A DNA stretch of 64,000 bases from Gigaspora rosea (lineage: Eukaryota; Glomeromycota; Glomeromycetes; Diversisporales; Gigasporaceae). How positions within the stretch are numbered: position 1 is the first letter of the stretch; each line of letters begins with the position of its first letter. This document shows, one piece after another, positions 32,879 to 44,003 of this stretch. The stretch is from contig QKWP01000265.1 of NCBI GenBank assembly GCA_003550325.1, positions 1 through 64,000 on the forward strand. The letters run 5' to 3'. The translations under genes were made by a program, and so were the position numbers. The notes under the pieces are model-generated. The model searched no databases. It saw nothing but the letters and a program-made list of their open reading frames with translations, and had not been told where the DNA came from.

Positions 32879-33119
32879 CGTGTTACTCTGGAAGTTTATA
32901 TAAAAAGAATACAAAACACTGACATTGCATTCTTGATTGGTCGGTCAGGTACAAATTGATATATTGATTAAAGTTAATATATAAATTGTCATATCGATCG
33001 ATATTTTTGTAAGATCAAATCGATATTTTTCACTGTTCCTGAGTGTGGGTCAACCCACGGGTGACCCGTGGATCAAACTATCAGATATAATATAAGCCGG
33101 GTAAACCCAAACTGATAAC

Positions 33120-34228
33120 ATCTCCGGCATTATTTAAAAAGCCTCAAATATTAGCTTATTGTCTTTTTTTAAAAAAATATAAATGTCGGATTTATTTTTA
33201 TTAATAAGCTTCGCGAAATCACGAAGCTCAAAGTATACATTATACGTGGGTTGGATGATAAGGTTTGTCAGTAGATCAATATCTTATCATTTTTAAAGAT
33301 ACAGTTTTAAACTTGGTATATAAATATAGTGCTATAAATTTGTAAAAAAATTTTAGATATTTTTATTAGATAGCTCTTAAAATTTTTAATTTATTATATA
33401 AAAAATATTGCAAATTTTTTTATATAAAAATTAATTAAACTTTATCTTAAGTATATATATAAAAAAATTAAAAATTTAATTAGTTTTTCAAAAATTTAAC
33501 TAATATTAAAATCAATTATGTAGTTTTTAAATATATAATTTATTTTTAAATTAATGTATTAAAATTTTTTCTTTGTTTAATTATATTTGCAAAGCTATAT
33601 TTTTTTATTTTTAATTTATTTATAAATCTTTTCAGTTATAAACAATAACAATAATTATTTTTTATAACTATTCTATTTTCAAATAACAGTTATTATAAAA
33701 TGCACATATGGTGGTTTTTTATCTATTTTGATTTTGATTTTCTGTAATGGCTATACAGATTGACATATAAGTTATATTTATTTTATTTTTTTTTACTGTA
33801 ATTTTTTTCTATATTTCCTTTCTAGTATCATTGTTGGTACTGCTATTTATTGTCATTTCTTGGCATCTTTGTTCAGTAGTATCATTGCTTCTTGGTATAA
33901 TTGTTTGTTAGTGTATCGCTTTTTGGAACTGTTGGTTGTGTTATTATAGCATTATTTACTAGCATTGGTGCTTTGGTCTTTCTTTTTGTCAGTGCTGCTA
34001 TATTATTGTTATTTACTGGTTTTGGTATTTTGCTTTTCTTTTTGTTGTCAGTTAATAGTACTATTTGGTTATCAGTTATCACAAGTGTTACTATTATTAG
34101 TACTTTTTGGTGTTCTTGTTGTTTATAGTATATTCTTTTTTGTGAGCTAGGATTTTGTTTCTCTATTACTAGTGCTATTCTGAATTTGTCAATTTATTAT
34201 TTATCAGTAATACATTTTTTTTGGTATT
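33120..34228. repeat. AT-rich and TTG/TTA-rich low-complexity stretch
   Basis: 33,300-33,700 is almost pure A/T. 33,800-34,200 is a degenerate array of TTTTTGGTATT, GTTGTTT and TACTATTATTAG motifs. Overlapping frames of 61-75 codons on both strands arise from this composition and are not called. Confidence 0.5.
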
Positions 34229-34229
34229 A

Positions 34230-34420
34230 CAGTTGCACCCCCTAAATGCATGCTCCTAAGTGCATAGTATATGAAAACCTCTTTAAGTGCACGCCCCTCT
34301 TGGTCCCAAACAATATAACAATTAAAAATTTTAACTTCTCTAAATGCAAAACCCCTCTAAGTGCACATTTTGTCTTTTTTCACTATAGCCCAAGGGCATA
34401 TACTTAGAGGGGTGCGACTG
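34230..34420. mobile_element. pogo-like MITE (191 bp), TA duplication
   Basis: CAGTTGCACCCCCTAAATGC and …ACTTAGAGGGGTGCGACTG are inverted ends, each bordered by TA (34,228-34,229; 34,421-34,422). CAGT…ACC(C/T)CT ends with a TA target are typical of pogo/Tigger-type elements, and a dead Tigger transposase is present at 36.6-39.7 kb. The interior repeats TAAGTGCA. Confidence 0.75.
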
Positions 34421-34675
34421 TATTTTTAGTAACTTTGTTTTCATTGATTTGTTTTCAGTATTTTGTAAATAGTTTGTTTTCATGTTTTTGTTTATGCTTG
34501 TTTTTTGCTTGGTAGGTAATTTATTTTAATACTTGATAATTGTTTTGTTTTCACTTAAAAATTATTGTATGCTAGTTATAAAGATGCTTTGTTTTACTTT
34601 AGCTAGTATGTTTGTGTAGTTTTTTTTATTAATTTGCTAATGCTTTTTGGTATAGCAATGCTTTTTACAATAATT

Positions 34676-34885
34676 AATTTAGAGCTAGTATGTAGATTAG
34701 TAATAGAATCACAATAGAGTTAGAGTAAACTGTAATTTATAGTTAGGGTTAGTAATTAGAGATTTTTAATATTTTTTACAATGATTAGTTTAGAGCTAGT
34801 ATGTTAGATTAGTAATAGAATCGCAATAGAGTTAGATACAACTAATAACTATGATTTATAATTAGAGTTAAAGTAGTATTTAGGG
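34676..34885. repeat. Tandem duplication of about 107 bp
   Basis: TTTAGAGCTAGTATG, AGATTAGTAATAGAATC and CAATAGAGTTAGA are present twice in direct orientation. The surrounding GTTAGGGTTAGTAATTAGAG is similar in both. Confidence 0.65.
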
Positions 34886-34889
34886 TTTA

Positions 34890-35905
34890 TAGTAAATTTT
34901 GAGGTTTTATAGTAAGATTAGATATTAAAGTAAATTTGTTGTCATGTTTAAAAAATGTTTATTGTATATTATGATAAATAAATAAATTAATAAAATAATA
35001 TAAAATTAATTCAGTAATACCTTTAGTGAAATATAACTGGTAATTGTTTTTTGTTAAAATTAACAGGTACTTTCAAATATTGATATGTTAAGATAACAAT
35101 AAATAAAACTACTATAGATGGATTTTACCTACAGTAAAAATCACTATTGGTGCATTTTAGTAAAAGTTTTTAAATAAAATTATTAAATTTACTTAAAACA
35201 ATAAAAATTGAACATTATTATATAGATAAATTTTAGAATTTTTCTGGGGTGTTTGTATATAAATAATAATAGTTAATTTACAAATCTGTATAAAATACCA
35301 ATCAAACTAATTTTTATAATAAAAAAATAAACTCTTGCTTATAGTTAAAAGTGGGTTTGGAATTAGAGTGAGAGTTAGTTTATATCAAAAATTTTCAAGA
35401 AATTTATTTGTTAGAAGCCAAAAGATGGTTTTATAATCAAAATTTTGCAATAATTATATTACTTATGTACAGTCAACCTCCTCTATAGTCACCTCCTCTA
35501 TAGCACATCCTCAATATAATTATATATTTTTTTACCAACCTTTTCTATATTAATTATACCTCTATATAGGCACAATTGCCTTATAGTCACTATCAAATTG
35601 TTGTTAACCAACTATATAACACCTATATAAAATTACCCTTTATAAAATTATGCTATAAATATAACCAATTAGATAAATCTATTTCTTAGCATAGTGGTTC
35701 AAATTTAGATTAGCCAGAACTAGATTGTATGCACGCATATAATAGTTAAAAGTACTATAACTGATAACTTACCATAACTACTTTTAGTTTTAAGCCCTTG
35801 TGTATGTATATCTACTTATACATAGTAGAACTTTGAGATACCATAACTAATTAAAACGTAAAGTTATACAGAATTAATGTTAAGGTCTCGCTTATTTGAT
35901 CATAG
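34890..35905. other. No gene; isolated pogo-type end near 35,470
   Basis: ACAGTCAACCTCCTCTATAG with further CCTCTATA repeats at about 35,469-35,580 resembles a left pogo-type terminus. No matching right end was found nearby (the complement TAGAGGGGGTTGACTGTA occurs at 46,394-46,413). Otherwise AT-rich and without genes. Confidence 0.4.
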
Positions 35906-36222
35906 TGTCATAGTTGAATTTGTAATCCCGGGATTAGATAGTCTAACTGCTAATGCATGTAATTCAGATGATTAAATATCTGGTTAATAATTTTGTACAG
36001 TATTTAAAGAAAAAAGCGATTGATTAATAAAAGTAGCTTTGAGCTCATGATAATATTAGCTTTTGATATTATAAGCTTTTCTAAGTGAATAAACTGTAGT
36101 TATCTTAGTGAATGTATTAGGTGAAAAGACCTGTACAATACATCAGTCATTATATTGCCAAGCAAGTAAAGCCTACTAGTAAAGTTAAACAAATACACAG
36201 CAGATTGGAAATCACTATAACA
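35906..36222 (+). repeat. Solo LTR, CpG-depleted relative of 21,542-21,905
   Basis: Shared blocks in the same order: TAAGTGAATAAACT, GTATTAGGTG, CTGTACAATACATCAGTCAT, TTGCCAAGCAAGT and CACAG. It starts TGTCATAG and ends …CTATAACA, with ATAG on both sides (35,902-35,905; 36,223-36,226). Where the 21.5-kb copy has CpG, this one has CA or TG. No adjoining internal region. Confidence 0.65.
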
Positions 36223-37349
36223 ATAGCAAGACAAATATAATGTCTTTAAGGCAAATATTTTTGTTATTTGAGCATACTTTAACATTTAAATTAGTTTTTT
36301 TTTTTATTTAAGATCAATACTATATTCTTTATTTTCAACAAAGTATTGTCTTTCCTCATGATTCTATAACCAGAACTACTTCTGAACAAATGCTAACTTT
36401 ATTAATCACATTCGAATTCCTTACTCTGCTGCTCTTAAATAATATACAAAGACTTTCTTCTCGTCTTTTTTGGCACTGACACTATGTTGATAATTGTAAC
36501 CAAATTACCAAATTGTTCATTCTTTTTTTAAAAAAATTTATGTATGATTGATTTTTTAAAAAATATCACACCAAATAAATAAAAAAGAAAAAAGAATTAA
36601 ATTTAGAATATGGTAAACCACAGTATTAGGTTTGTTAAAAAAAAAGATAATACTGAAGTTTGTTTTTTAGATTTATCTTTTTTATATTGCCATTCTTTGA
36701 GCTTTTTCTATAATATCATTAACTCATTCTCATCTAATCCTTTTTCAATATCAAGACCCTCTTGGTACCTTATAACTTTCTCTAATGCCTTAATTGCCTC
36801 TGTTATAGTTATTGAGGTAGTAGTAGTTCTTTTTTGTCATCATCATTATCAGTTTTATTATCACAAAATTCATCTATTACCATTTCAATAATACTTTCAT
36901 CTGTTAGTACATCTTTTGTTGCAGCTGGTTGTTCAATTATTTGAATATACTTTTTGATATTATTTGATAATTCTAGATTAGTTTCAGCAAAAGGCCTTCA
37001 AGTAGCCAAGCAACACTATTATCATTAGTGGACTTATTCTGAAGTTTGTTATTTGGTTTTCTTTTCTCTGGTTTGCTTGTTTCTGGCATAATTTTGGTAG
37101 CTTTCTAACAGTTTCTTATGATATTTTTATTACTTTCTCTACCCTTTCTCCCAAGCATCAGAGATAAAATTGATAGCTTTTTTCAAGATAAGTTTTCTAC
37201 ATTATATAAAACTGTTAGTATCAAATGATTTTAATAGTATTAAAAGTTTTTTTTTATAATTTTTCACAGAATTTTATATTTCACAAAATTTATTTTTGTA
37301 GGTTCTTTTTTATTGTGTCTAACCCTAATGTCCAAATGATTAAAGTATA

Positions 37350-37817
37350 ATAAAACCTCTATAAGTGCATGCTTGAGATTGTTGTACTATATAGCTGCAG
37401 AATAATATCCACCTGCCTGTTAATTAATTGGCCTGTGCAATATTTTAAGTATGCCCATGTGCATTACATGAAATAAAAGTTGACTCTTCAAGATGTGCAT
37501 TAATTCAAAATGTCTATGGGTGCTAATTCGAGATTGCATGTGCTATTTTAAGGGGTTTTGATTTTTGAAATGGCATCCATGCGTTATTCTGTAACTATAT
37601 GGGCACAAAATATGCATTAGTCCAAATAACTATAATGCTGCTAATACTATATACTCTATAAGGATTTCACTCTAAAACCCTAATAAAACAATATTTAAAT
37701 TTGATCTAATGCAAATTTTGGTTTGATACATAACATATACAGTATATGAGCCCAAATTTGAGTATGTGTTTATAGAGTATATGCACTTATAATAGGTGCA
37801 CTTATAGAGGTTTGCTG
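37350..37817. mobile_element. pogo-like MITE inside the Tigger relic
   Basis: AAACCTCTATAAGTGCATGC on the left, inverted as GTGCACTTATAGAGGTTT on the right, about 460 bp apart. Further GTGCATTA/TGCATTAG motifs lie inside. It separates the PMDAR block from the C-terminal NIIRNC block of the transposase relic, so it landed after or within that gene. Confidence 0.65.
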
Positions 37818-38901
37818 AAAATTCATACCTCTAATCCTCATTTTTCTCAAATTGGTCAAGCAAATAATGACAATATAAGTTTTTATATCTTGTTTTAAAA
37901 CTTTTAATTATTCTAGCATCCATGGGCTAAAGGTGTGCTATCATATTCAGGAGAAGGTAATACACTGTAACATTTGTAAAATAAAAATTTTCTGAAGTTC
38001 ATCTTATTGGCTTGAACGTGTAGGATTAGATTCTCAGAACCTTCCTTAGGATCTTCCTTAGGACCTTCCTTGAGCCTTCCTCGTAGGTTTCTCTCAAGCT
38101 CTTGTTGAACTTCAATTTCTTTAGTAGAATTTTTTTTTAATAATTATACTTTACAGTATATTTTATTTTTATTTTTTAATCTAACTTTAACTAATCTGAT
38201 ATTAATTCTTCATTATTATCTTGAACTTCAGCTATATTATTTGTACCTAAAATTTTATAAAAAGCTGCATTATCGACGAGAAGCAGAACCTCCTTACCTT
38301 GGATACGAAAACTATTGTCAATAAATTTTAGCCAATTTTTCCAAATATTATTTCTTATCCATGCTTTTTTATTATTTCGATAAGTTACTGGTAGCTGCAA
38401 TATATTTATCCTGATAAAAGATTATAGCTTTTTAGAGGTGCGAATAACTAGTAGCTTTATCTTGTTAGTGCCAGTCAAATTGGAGCAAAGTAGCACTGTT
38501 ACTCTTGCTTTGTCCTAAAAAATTAAAAATTAAAAATTAAAAAAAAAACTCTTGTTTTTTTTATTATTGTCCAGAGCGTAGCAGAGAAATTTAATAGTTA
38601 TAGTGTACTAAAGGTACATTTTTGATGCATCAATAGTTGCATTTTTGATGCATTATTAGTTACGTTTTAATTAAGTCATTAGTTATCTTATATTGTTGCA
38701 TCAAAAATGCAAAATTTAAATTTTTGTCTATTCACACACATGTCTTTATTTGTTCATTAGTACTGGCATGCAAGACATGTATATTTACAGTTACTCTAGT
38801 AAGACTATGAAAAATCATTGCAGCTAATTAATTATGTTAGTATTATGTAGTAGATAGAAAGTTATTTTTATAGAAGATCTGATTTGTGCATTTGCAACGA
38901 G

Positions 38902-39065
38902 TAGTGATTTAAGCTGGCCAAGGCAGCTATAGCTAAGCTGTTTTAGCTGGCTAAGCCAGCTAATATAATATAATCAGCCGTAGCCAGCTGTTAGCTAGTC
39001 ATTTAGCTGATTATTTAGTTAGCTGGCTAAGCTAGCAAACTAAAACTATGTGGCTTAAATCACTA
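38902..39065. mobile_element. hAT-type MITE (164 bp) inside the Tigger relic
   Basis: TAGTGATTTAAGCTGGC and …TGGCTTAAATCACTA are inverted ends. The interior is a run of AGCTGGCTAAGCCAGCT-type palindromes. The octamers outside (GCAACGAG, GAATGCAG) match only partly. Confidence 0.65.
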
Positions 39066-39178
39066 GAATGCAGTTGTATAATATGATATTTTGAACATAT
39101 ATTAACATCTATTTCTTATTACCTTTTTTTTCTAATAACTTTTTTTTTATTAGAAAGAGTTTAATTAGAGAGTAATTG

Positions 39179-39373
39179 TCACAGATCATAGTTTAAAATG
39201 AAACCTACATTTTCTACTTAACCTGCTAGCCTTCTAAAACCCACCAATACTTGTTTATTATAATTTTTTTTAAAACTATCCCTAACCCTAAAAAATGCAC
39301 CCCAAAAAAGTTTAGTTTTCGAGATTTTATACTATAATTTCATTTTAATCTGGATTTCATTATAATCTGCTAC
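39179..39373. mobile_element. TIR element (195 bp), family of 45,178-45,375
   Basis: TCACAGATCATAGTTTAAAA on the left and TTTTAATCTGGATTTCATTA plus TAATCTGCTAC on the right are imperfect inverted ends. AGTAATTG borders it exactly on both sides (39,171-39,178; 39,374-39,381), an 8-bp duplication. A second copy in opposite orientation is at 45,178-45,375. It sits inside the Tigger relic. Confidence 0.8.
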
Positions 39374-39719
39374 AGTAATTGATAAAATAGACCCATTTCA
39401 TTTGCATTGTATATATTTTAGAGCTATATTGAGATAGAAGTTCTTGTAATTTAATTCATTCAGCAGGTAAGCTTGCTAGTGGTGCACTTGCTACCTCGCC
39501 ATGTATTATAATTTTTTTTAACCAATTGCACTTTTTAAATCTAGCGATCCACCTGTTTGAAAATACAAGTGATTCTTCAGGTATGTCAAGTGCTTGTACA
39601 AATTGACAGCCTTTTTCTTTTATTAATGACTCTGATATAATATTACTTCTATTGTAACCTGTTCTATCTACATGTTTATGGTGAGTTCTAGTATGGGATA
39701 CTTCACAGGATGATGATGA

Positions 39720-41297
39720 AAAGTTTTTTTAGCCTGTAAATCATTATTTTTAGCTATTGATATTTATCAGTTTTTTTTAATATTTTTGATATAGTAGTAT
39801 GATCAATTCTCAAATTTGAATAATGCTTTATGAACTTATCTGCAATTTCTTATTGTTTATAAGATGGATTTTTTTTTGCAAACTACAAATTTTTTTTTTG
39901 TTTGTCGCTAATACAACAACATGTCTTTTTGAATACAGACTCAGGAGGTATAATACTAATAATTATAGGGTTGGTGGATTTATGATATTTATTCTAATCA
40001 CTTTTTAATAAAGTGTTTTTAAATAAATATTGTAGACCACTATAGAAGGCATAGTAAATTCCTTTGAACTTTCACTATGTCCTTTTATTATTAAAAAAAA
40101 ACATTTTAAAATAGTTGATAGCTTATAATAACACACCCATACCTTTAGAATATAGTATTGGCATATTATATTTGCTTTGAACTTGAATCAAAGGTTGAAT
40201 CATTAGAACTTTTTTATATTCAATTTATACATACATACATATGTATGACTAATAAAATGCAAACATATTGTCGTTGCTACCCAATAACCCAAATGATAAA
40301 TTTTTTGTTATTAAGTTGCATATTAATACTTTGTTCATGGACAAGGGCAGGCTTTGTGATTTAGAACTATACCTATACCTGAAAACTAGTATTAAGATTC
40401 AGGTTTCAATACTATAATGATGCCTATCATTTTTCTTTAATTAGTATACTGCAAAATGATTTCATTATAATTCTTGTATTATTATATAATGCTTTTAAGT
40501 ATTAACTTTTTATAAATTATTTATATTTTTTTTATTATTCCAAATTAAATAGAAGGATCGGTTATAGTAAGATGAATAAGTGCAAGTTTTTTTAGCTGGT
40601 CATACAACTCCAGTCTTGAAATTAGCCAAAGTGAATTATTATAGTCAAAGTAGGTAGCTAAATTTTTTTTCCAGTGCTAACACTTATGGGATCGTCATGA
40701 AACTCTAGCTGCAATTTTTGTTATAAAACAAGGTACTGAATATGCGAGTTATAGAGTAGCTAAATTTTAAAAAGAGCACGTTATATAATTTGATTTTATT
40801 AATAAGGCACTAAGGAATGTTTTTCGGATTGGAACCGAAAAGCATTAATAAACTAGTTATGTGGGAATAAAAAAATCATCATTTGAAAAGGTAATTATGA
40901 ACTTCTAGTTAGAGATAGATTTCATGCATGCGCATAATTCCTTAATCATACGCTTTAATGCGCATGTTTCAGCATTTTTTCTATCTAAATTAAAATATAT
41001 AATTTAGGCTAGGGAGCGGATGTTTGGTGGAATTAGGATTATGGATACAAAAGTCTTAAAAAATTTGAAAAAAATAAATGAACTTAAAAGAAGAGCAAGA
41101 TTGAAGTAAAAATTAGAGCACATATCTGATATTTTTCAAAAAAAATATATATATAAATTCTAGAAATTATATTATGCGATATCATGCACATTTATATAAT
41201 GTGCACATTAATGCATATTTATGGCATATTATTATAAAATGCGCATTTTTCCTATTACTACTTTATTTAGTTAAAAGTTAAAATTATATATATACAA
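39720..41297. other. No gene seen
   Basis: AT-rich and CpG-poor. Short frames of 61-68 codons (39,823-40,008; 40,158-40,364) show no domain. No clear repeat. Confidence 0.4.
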
Positions 41298-41736
41298 CAT
41301 ATGGGCTGATTTATGGAACTGCCAATAACTTTTGATATACTAATCTATTTTTGAATAATTTTATTACCAAAATGTTGGTCTCGATAAGACGGTTCTAATG
41401 AATCCAAAATCATCAAAATCCAATCACAGGATCCCAAGATAATTAAGATTTTGTATAATTTTATATTAACGTATGGATTGGTTTTCATATATGAAAACCA
41501 ATCCATACGCTGATTGTCTACATAGTAAAACCAATCCATACGTTGATTGTCTACATAGTAAAAGCTAATAGTAAAATTATACAAAGCTTAATTATCTTGG
41601 GATCCTGTGATTGGATTTTGATGATTTTGGATTCATTAGAACCGTCTCATCGAGACAAACATTTTGGTAATAAAATTATTCAAAAATAGATTAGTATATC
41701 AAAAGTTATTGCCAATTCCATAAATCAGCCCATATG
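41298..41736. mobile_element. Foldback element with near-identical 170-bp arms
   Basis: CATATGGGCTGATTTATGGA starts the left arm, and the right arm ends TCCATAAATCAGCCCATATG. The arms agree over about 170 bp with only a handful of differences. The centre holds a perfect palindrome, GTATGGATTGGTTTTCAT and its mirror (about 41,471-41,508), and a twofold direct repeat of GATTGTCTACATAGTAAAA. A 79-codon minus-strand frame inside is a by-product. A transcript across this would form one long double-stranded stem. Confidence 0.85.
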
Positions 41737-41872
41737 ATAATACTGCATTTACTTTTATTTGAACTATCAATATGATTATTAAACAAAAAATAAATTTAGT
41801 TTCTAAACTCTAATTCTACTTCTATTTAAACATTAAACTAAATTTACATGAAAGTTTTTATTTTTTTAATAT

Positions 41873-42211
41873 GAGGTGTCCCAATTAAAAAGGCCCATTT
41901 TTACATTTTTTTGAAAAATGAGTTTTCATTAGATTCATATAAATTTTGACATAATTTACTTTTTTTAATTATAAATGAAAGTTGAATTACATAATAAAAA
42001 ATCAAGATAATATAAAAAGAAAAATTATATGAGGCTGTATAGAGCCAGCACATTATGAGTTTACCCGTTAGTCACTTGCTGTCTTTTTCCAATCAATATC
42101 GTAAAATTTAATTGATCTCGGATCAGTCTGAAAATTAAAACAAATAACTAAACTCAAATACCTTAAAATAAAATATATGTAAAAATGTGCTCTTTTAATT
42201 GAAGATACCCC
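41873..42211. mobile_element. MITE, CpG-decayed copy of 15,788-16,108
   Basis: Same ends and interior as the 15.8-kb copy (GGTGTCCCAATTAAAAAGGC … TTTTAATTGAAGATACCCC; GAAAGTTGAATTACATAATA). CpG positions are replaced: GCTGCGTAG to GCTGTATAG, CACGTCACGAG to CACATTATGAG, TGCCGTC to TGCTGTC. It carries a small extra AAAATTAAAACAAATAACT block near 42,132. Confidence 0.8.
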
Positions 42212-42488
42212 ATATGACCAGCTATTTAAAATAGTATAAAATTATATAAAATAGTATGCAATTTCTTGCAAAAATATTGTTTTTGACTTGCTAACCCTTC
42301 AATTCATTTCATTCATATTAATTATTTCATTTAGCTCTGAACATAAAGTCATCTGAATTAAAATCAGCAAACTGATTCATATATCAAGAACATACATATT
42401 TATTTACTATTCCATACAAATCTACCCAATTTACAAATCAAGAACATAAATACTATATTCATTTGCTACTCTATAGTACTCTTCAAAT

Positions 42489-42998
42489 TAGAAAATTGAC
42501 TTGGCAAAAAAATTATTGATCAATGATTGACCCAAAAAAATTTTTTTAATCGATCAAAAATCAAGGATACATGCTTGATCGAGTATGATCGATCAAGCAT
42601 GTAATTTATGAGCTCGAGTGGATATAATCGATCAATCATTAAGTCAATCATTAATCGATTATATTATATTTACCAGTTAAAAATGATAATAAGGTCATGC
42701 AACCTTATAAAATTACATATCTAGGTTAACATGATGCCCCGATATTAATAATCACAACATTTTCATCAAAAATTGTCGGGCTTATGAAATATTAACATTA
42801 GACATTTAGATCAGAAATTAAATAATATCCCAGATGAAATCATATTAAAATTTTAATCGATCAATATAATACTTATTTGATCGATCAGTATTATCAATCA
42901 TTGATTGACCTATTGTTGCTCGAGCCTATTAATTGATGCTCGATTATTGATCTAAATTGATCAATGATCGAGCATAATATAATCGAGTCAATTCACTA
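42489..42998. mobile_element. hAT-type MITE (510 bp), perfect 8-bp duplication
   Basis: TAGAAAATTGACTTGGC on the left and GAGTCAATTCACTA on the right are inverted ends. CTTCAAAT borders both sides exactly (42,481-42,488; 42,999-43,006). The interior is crowded with ATCGATCAA, TTGATCGAG, ATGATTGAC and GCTCGA motifs in both orientations, keeping more CpG (TCGATCGA, GCTCGAG) than its surroundings. Confidence 0.85.
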
Positions 42999-43009
42999 CT
43001 TCAAATAAT

Positions 43010-44003
43010 ATAAAAGACTTCATTTTAGGATTAATGAATGTGCATAAAGATTTTAATGTATGAAGCTTCTTTAATACTAATAATTACATCAAAATTTCAA
43101 TGTCCAATATAATTAGTAAAAAGTTTTCAGAGATTTAATTCCATCTTGAAATTTGAAGTCCATTTTTTTACAAATTCGTTTAGAAATAGTTATGCTACAA
43201 ATAACAAATTTATTTATCTTTGAATATATAAAAAAACATTTATTAGTCATTAAAATTAAAATCAAAAAACCAGTTCATAAATCAAGAACATTTACTATTC
43301 TATACTATTCTATAATATCCTTCAAATCATTTCATTTATATTAATTATTTTATTTGGTCTTCATTTATTGTAGAGTCAAAAATTAGCAAATCTTTATTGT
43401 ACTTTAGTGTGCCTTTTACCTGTTAATTCTGTTTTATACCAAGTAAAAATAGCTGATACTAAGCTTCCCCTATTACATTTACTTATTTGTACAGGTTTGT
43501 TTTGTCTCATGAAGAACATAAATGGGTATTGTCCTTCTGCTATTGAGCAACTTATGCAGTTTTAGAGGTATCCACTTATTTGGACCCAGACATCTAGTAT
43601 AGAGATTATATTTGTTTTTTTAGCAAAAACCCCTGAAATTTGAGAAGCAAAAAACAGGTTTTGCCAATTATCTTGGCATACAATAGACCAATTTGAACAA
43701 ACTTTTTTTTAAAAAAAATGAAGCTCTCAGTGAGGTGCATCTAACAAAAAAAAGTTTATTCAATTCTGATTATTAGATCAAAAGTTATTTAAACAAATAT
43801 ATTTTGTTGTTTTTAGCAAATTGGGCCAAAATTGGCCAAAATCCAGTTATGACCTATATGAAAGATATTTGGGTCCTACTTATTTTGTATAAGTAATACA
43901 AAAACTAATATTTAAATTGATCTTGAACCCCATAGCCTCTAACATTAAGACCCTAATCTTAAATTTTTATCTTATACACATTAGTTTATTTACAAGAAGT
44001 TTA
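43010..44003. other. No gene; start of a dispersed repeat near 43,490
   Basis: 43,490-43,560 matches the 14.7-kb dispersed repeat (TTTGTTTTGTCTCATGAAG, GAGCAACTTATGCAG). The rest is unassigned and AT-rich. A 63-codon frame (43,153-43,344) is unsupported. Confidence 0.4.

Larger units (their letters stand above)
32077..33041. mobile_element. hAT-type element (965 bp) with nested guests
   Basis: CAGGGACAGTGAAAA on the left and TTTTTCACTGTTCCTG on the right are inverted ends close to those of the 11,147 element. Flanking octamers do not match well (CAGCTGGG against AGTGTGGG), so the duplication is decayed or the border is off by a few bases. It encloses two smaller TIR elements (32,218-32,495; 32,734-32,878). 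No transposase. Confidence 0.6.
36630..39715 (-). pseudogene. Tigger/pogo-type DDE transposase, broken by three MITEs
   Basis: Read on the minus strand with frameshifts. The CENP-B-type helix-turn-helix part CQFVQALDIPEESLVFSNRW and ARFKK is at about 39,520-39,640. KARVTVLLCSNLTGTNKIKL is at about 38,500. WLKFIDNSFRIQGKEVLLLVDNA, holding one catalytic Asp, lies within a 69-codon open piece at 38,191-38,400. LNMIAHL (stop) PMDAR is at about 37,930. After an insertion come NIIRNC (stop) KATKIMP near 37,100, then EQPAATKDVLTDESIIEMVI and EAIKALEKVIRYQEGLDIEK at 36,710-36,940. These are the DDE_1 (Tigger/pogo) blocks in order. Inserted elements at 37,350-37,817, 38,902-39,065 and 39,179-39,373 plus many stops make it a relic. 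The part around the first catalytic Asp is missing or unrecognisable. Confidence 0.85.
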
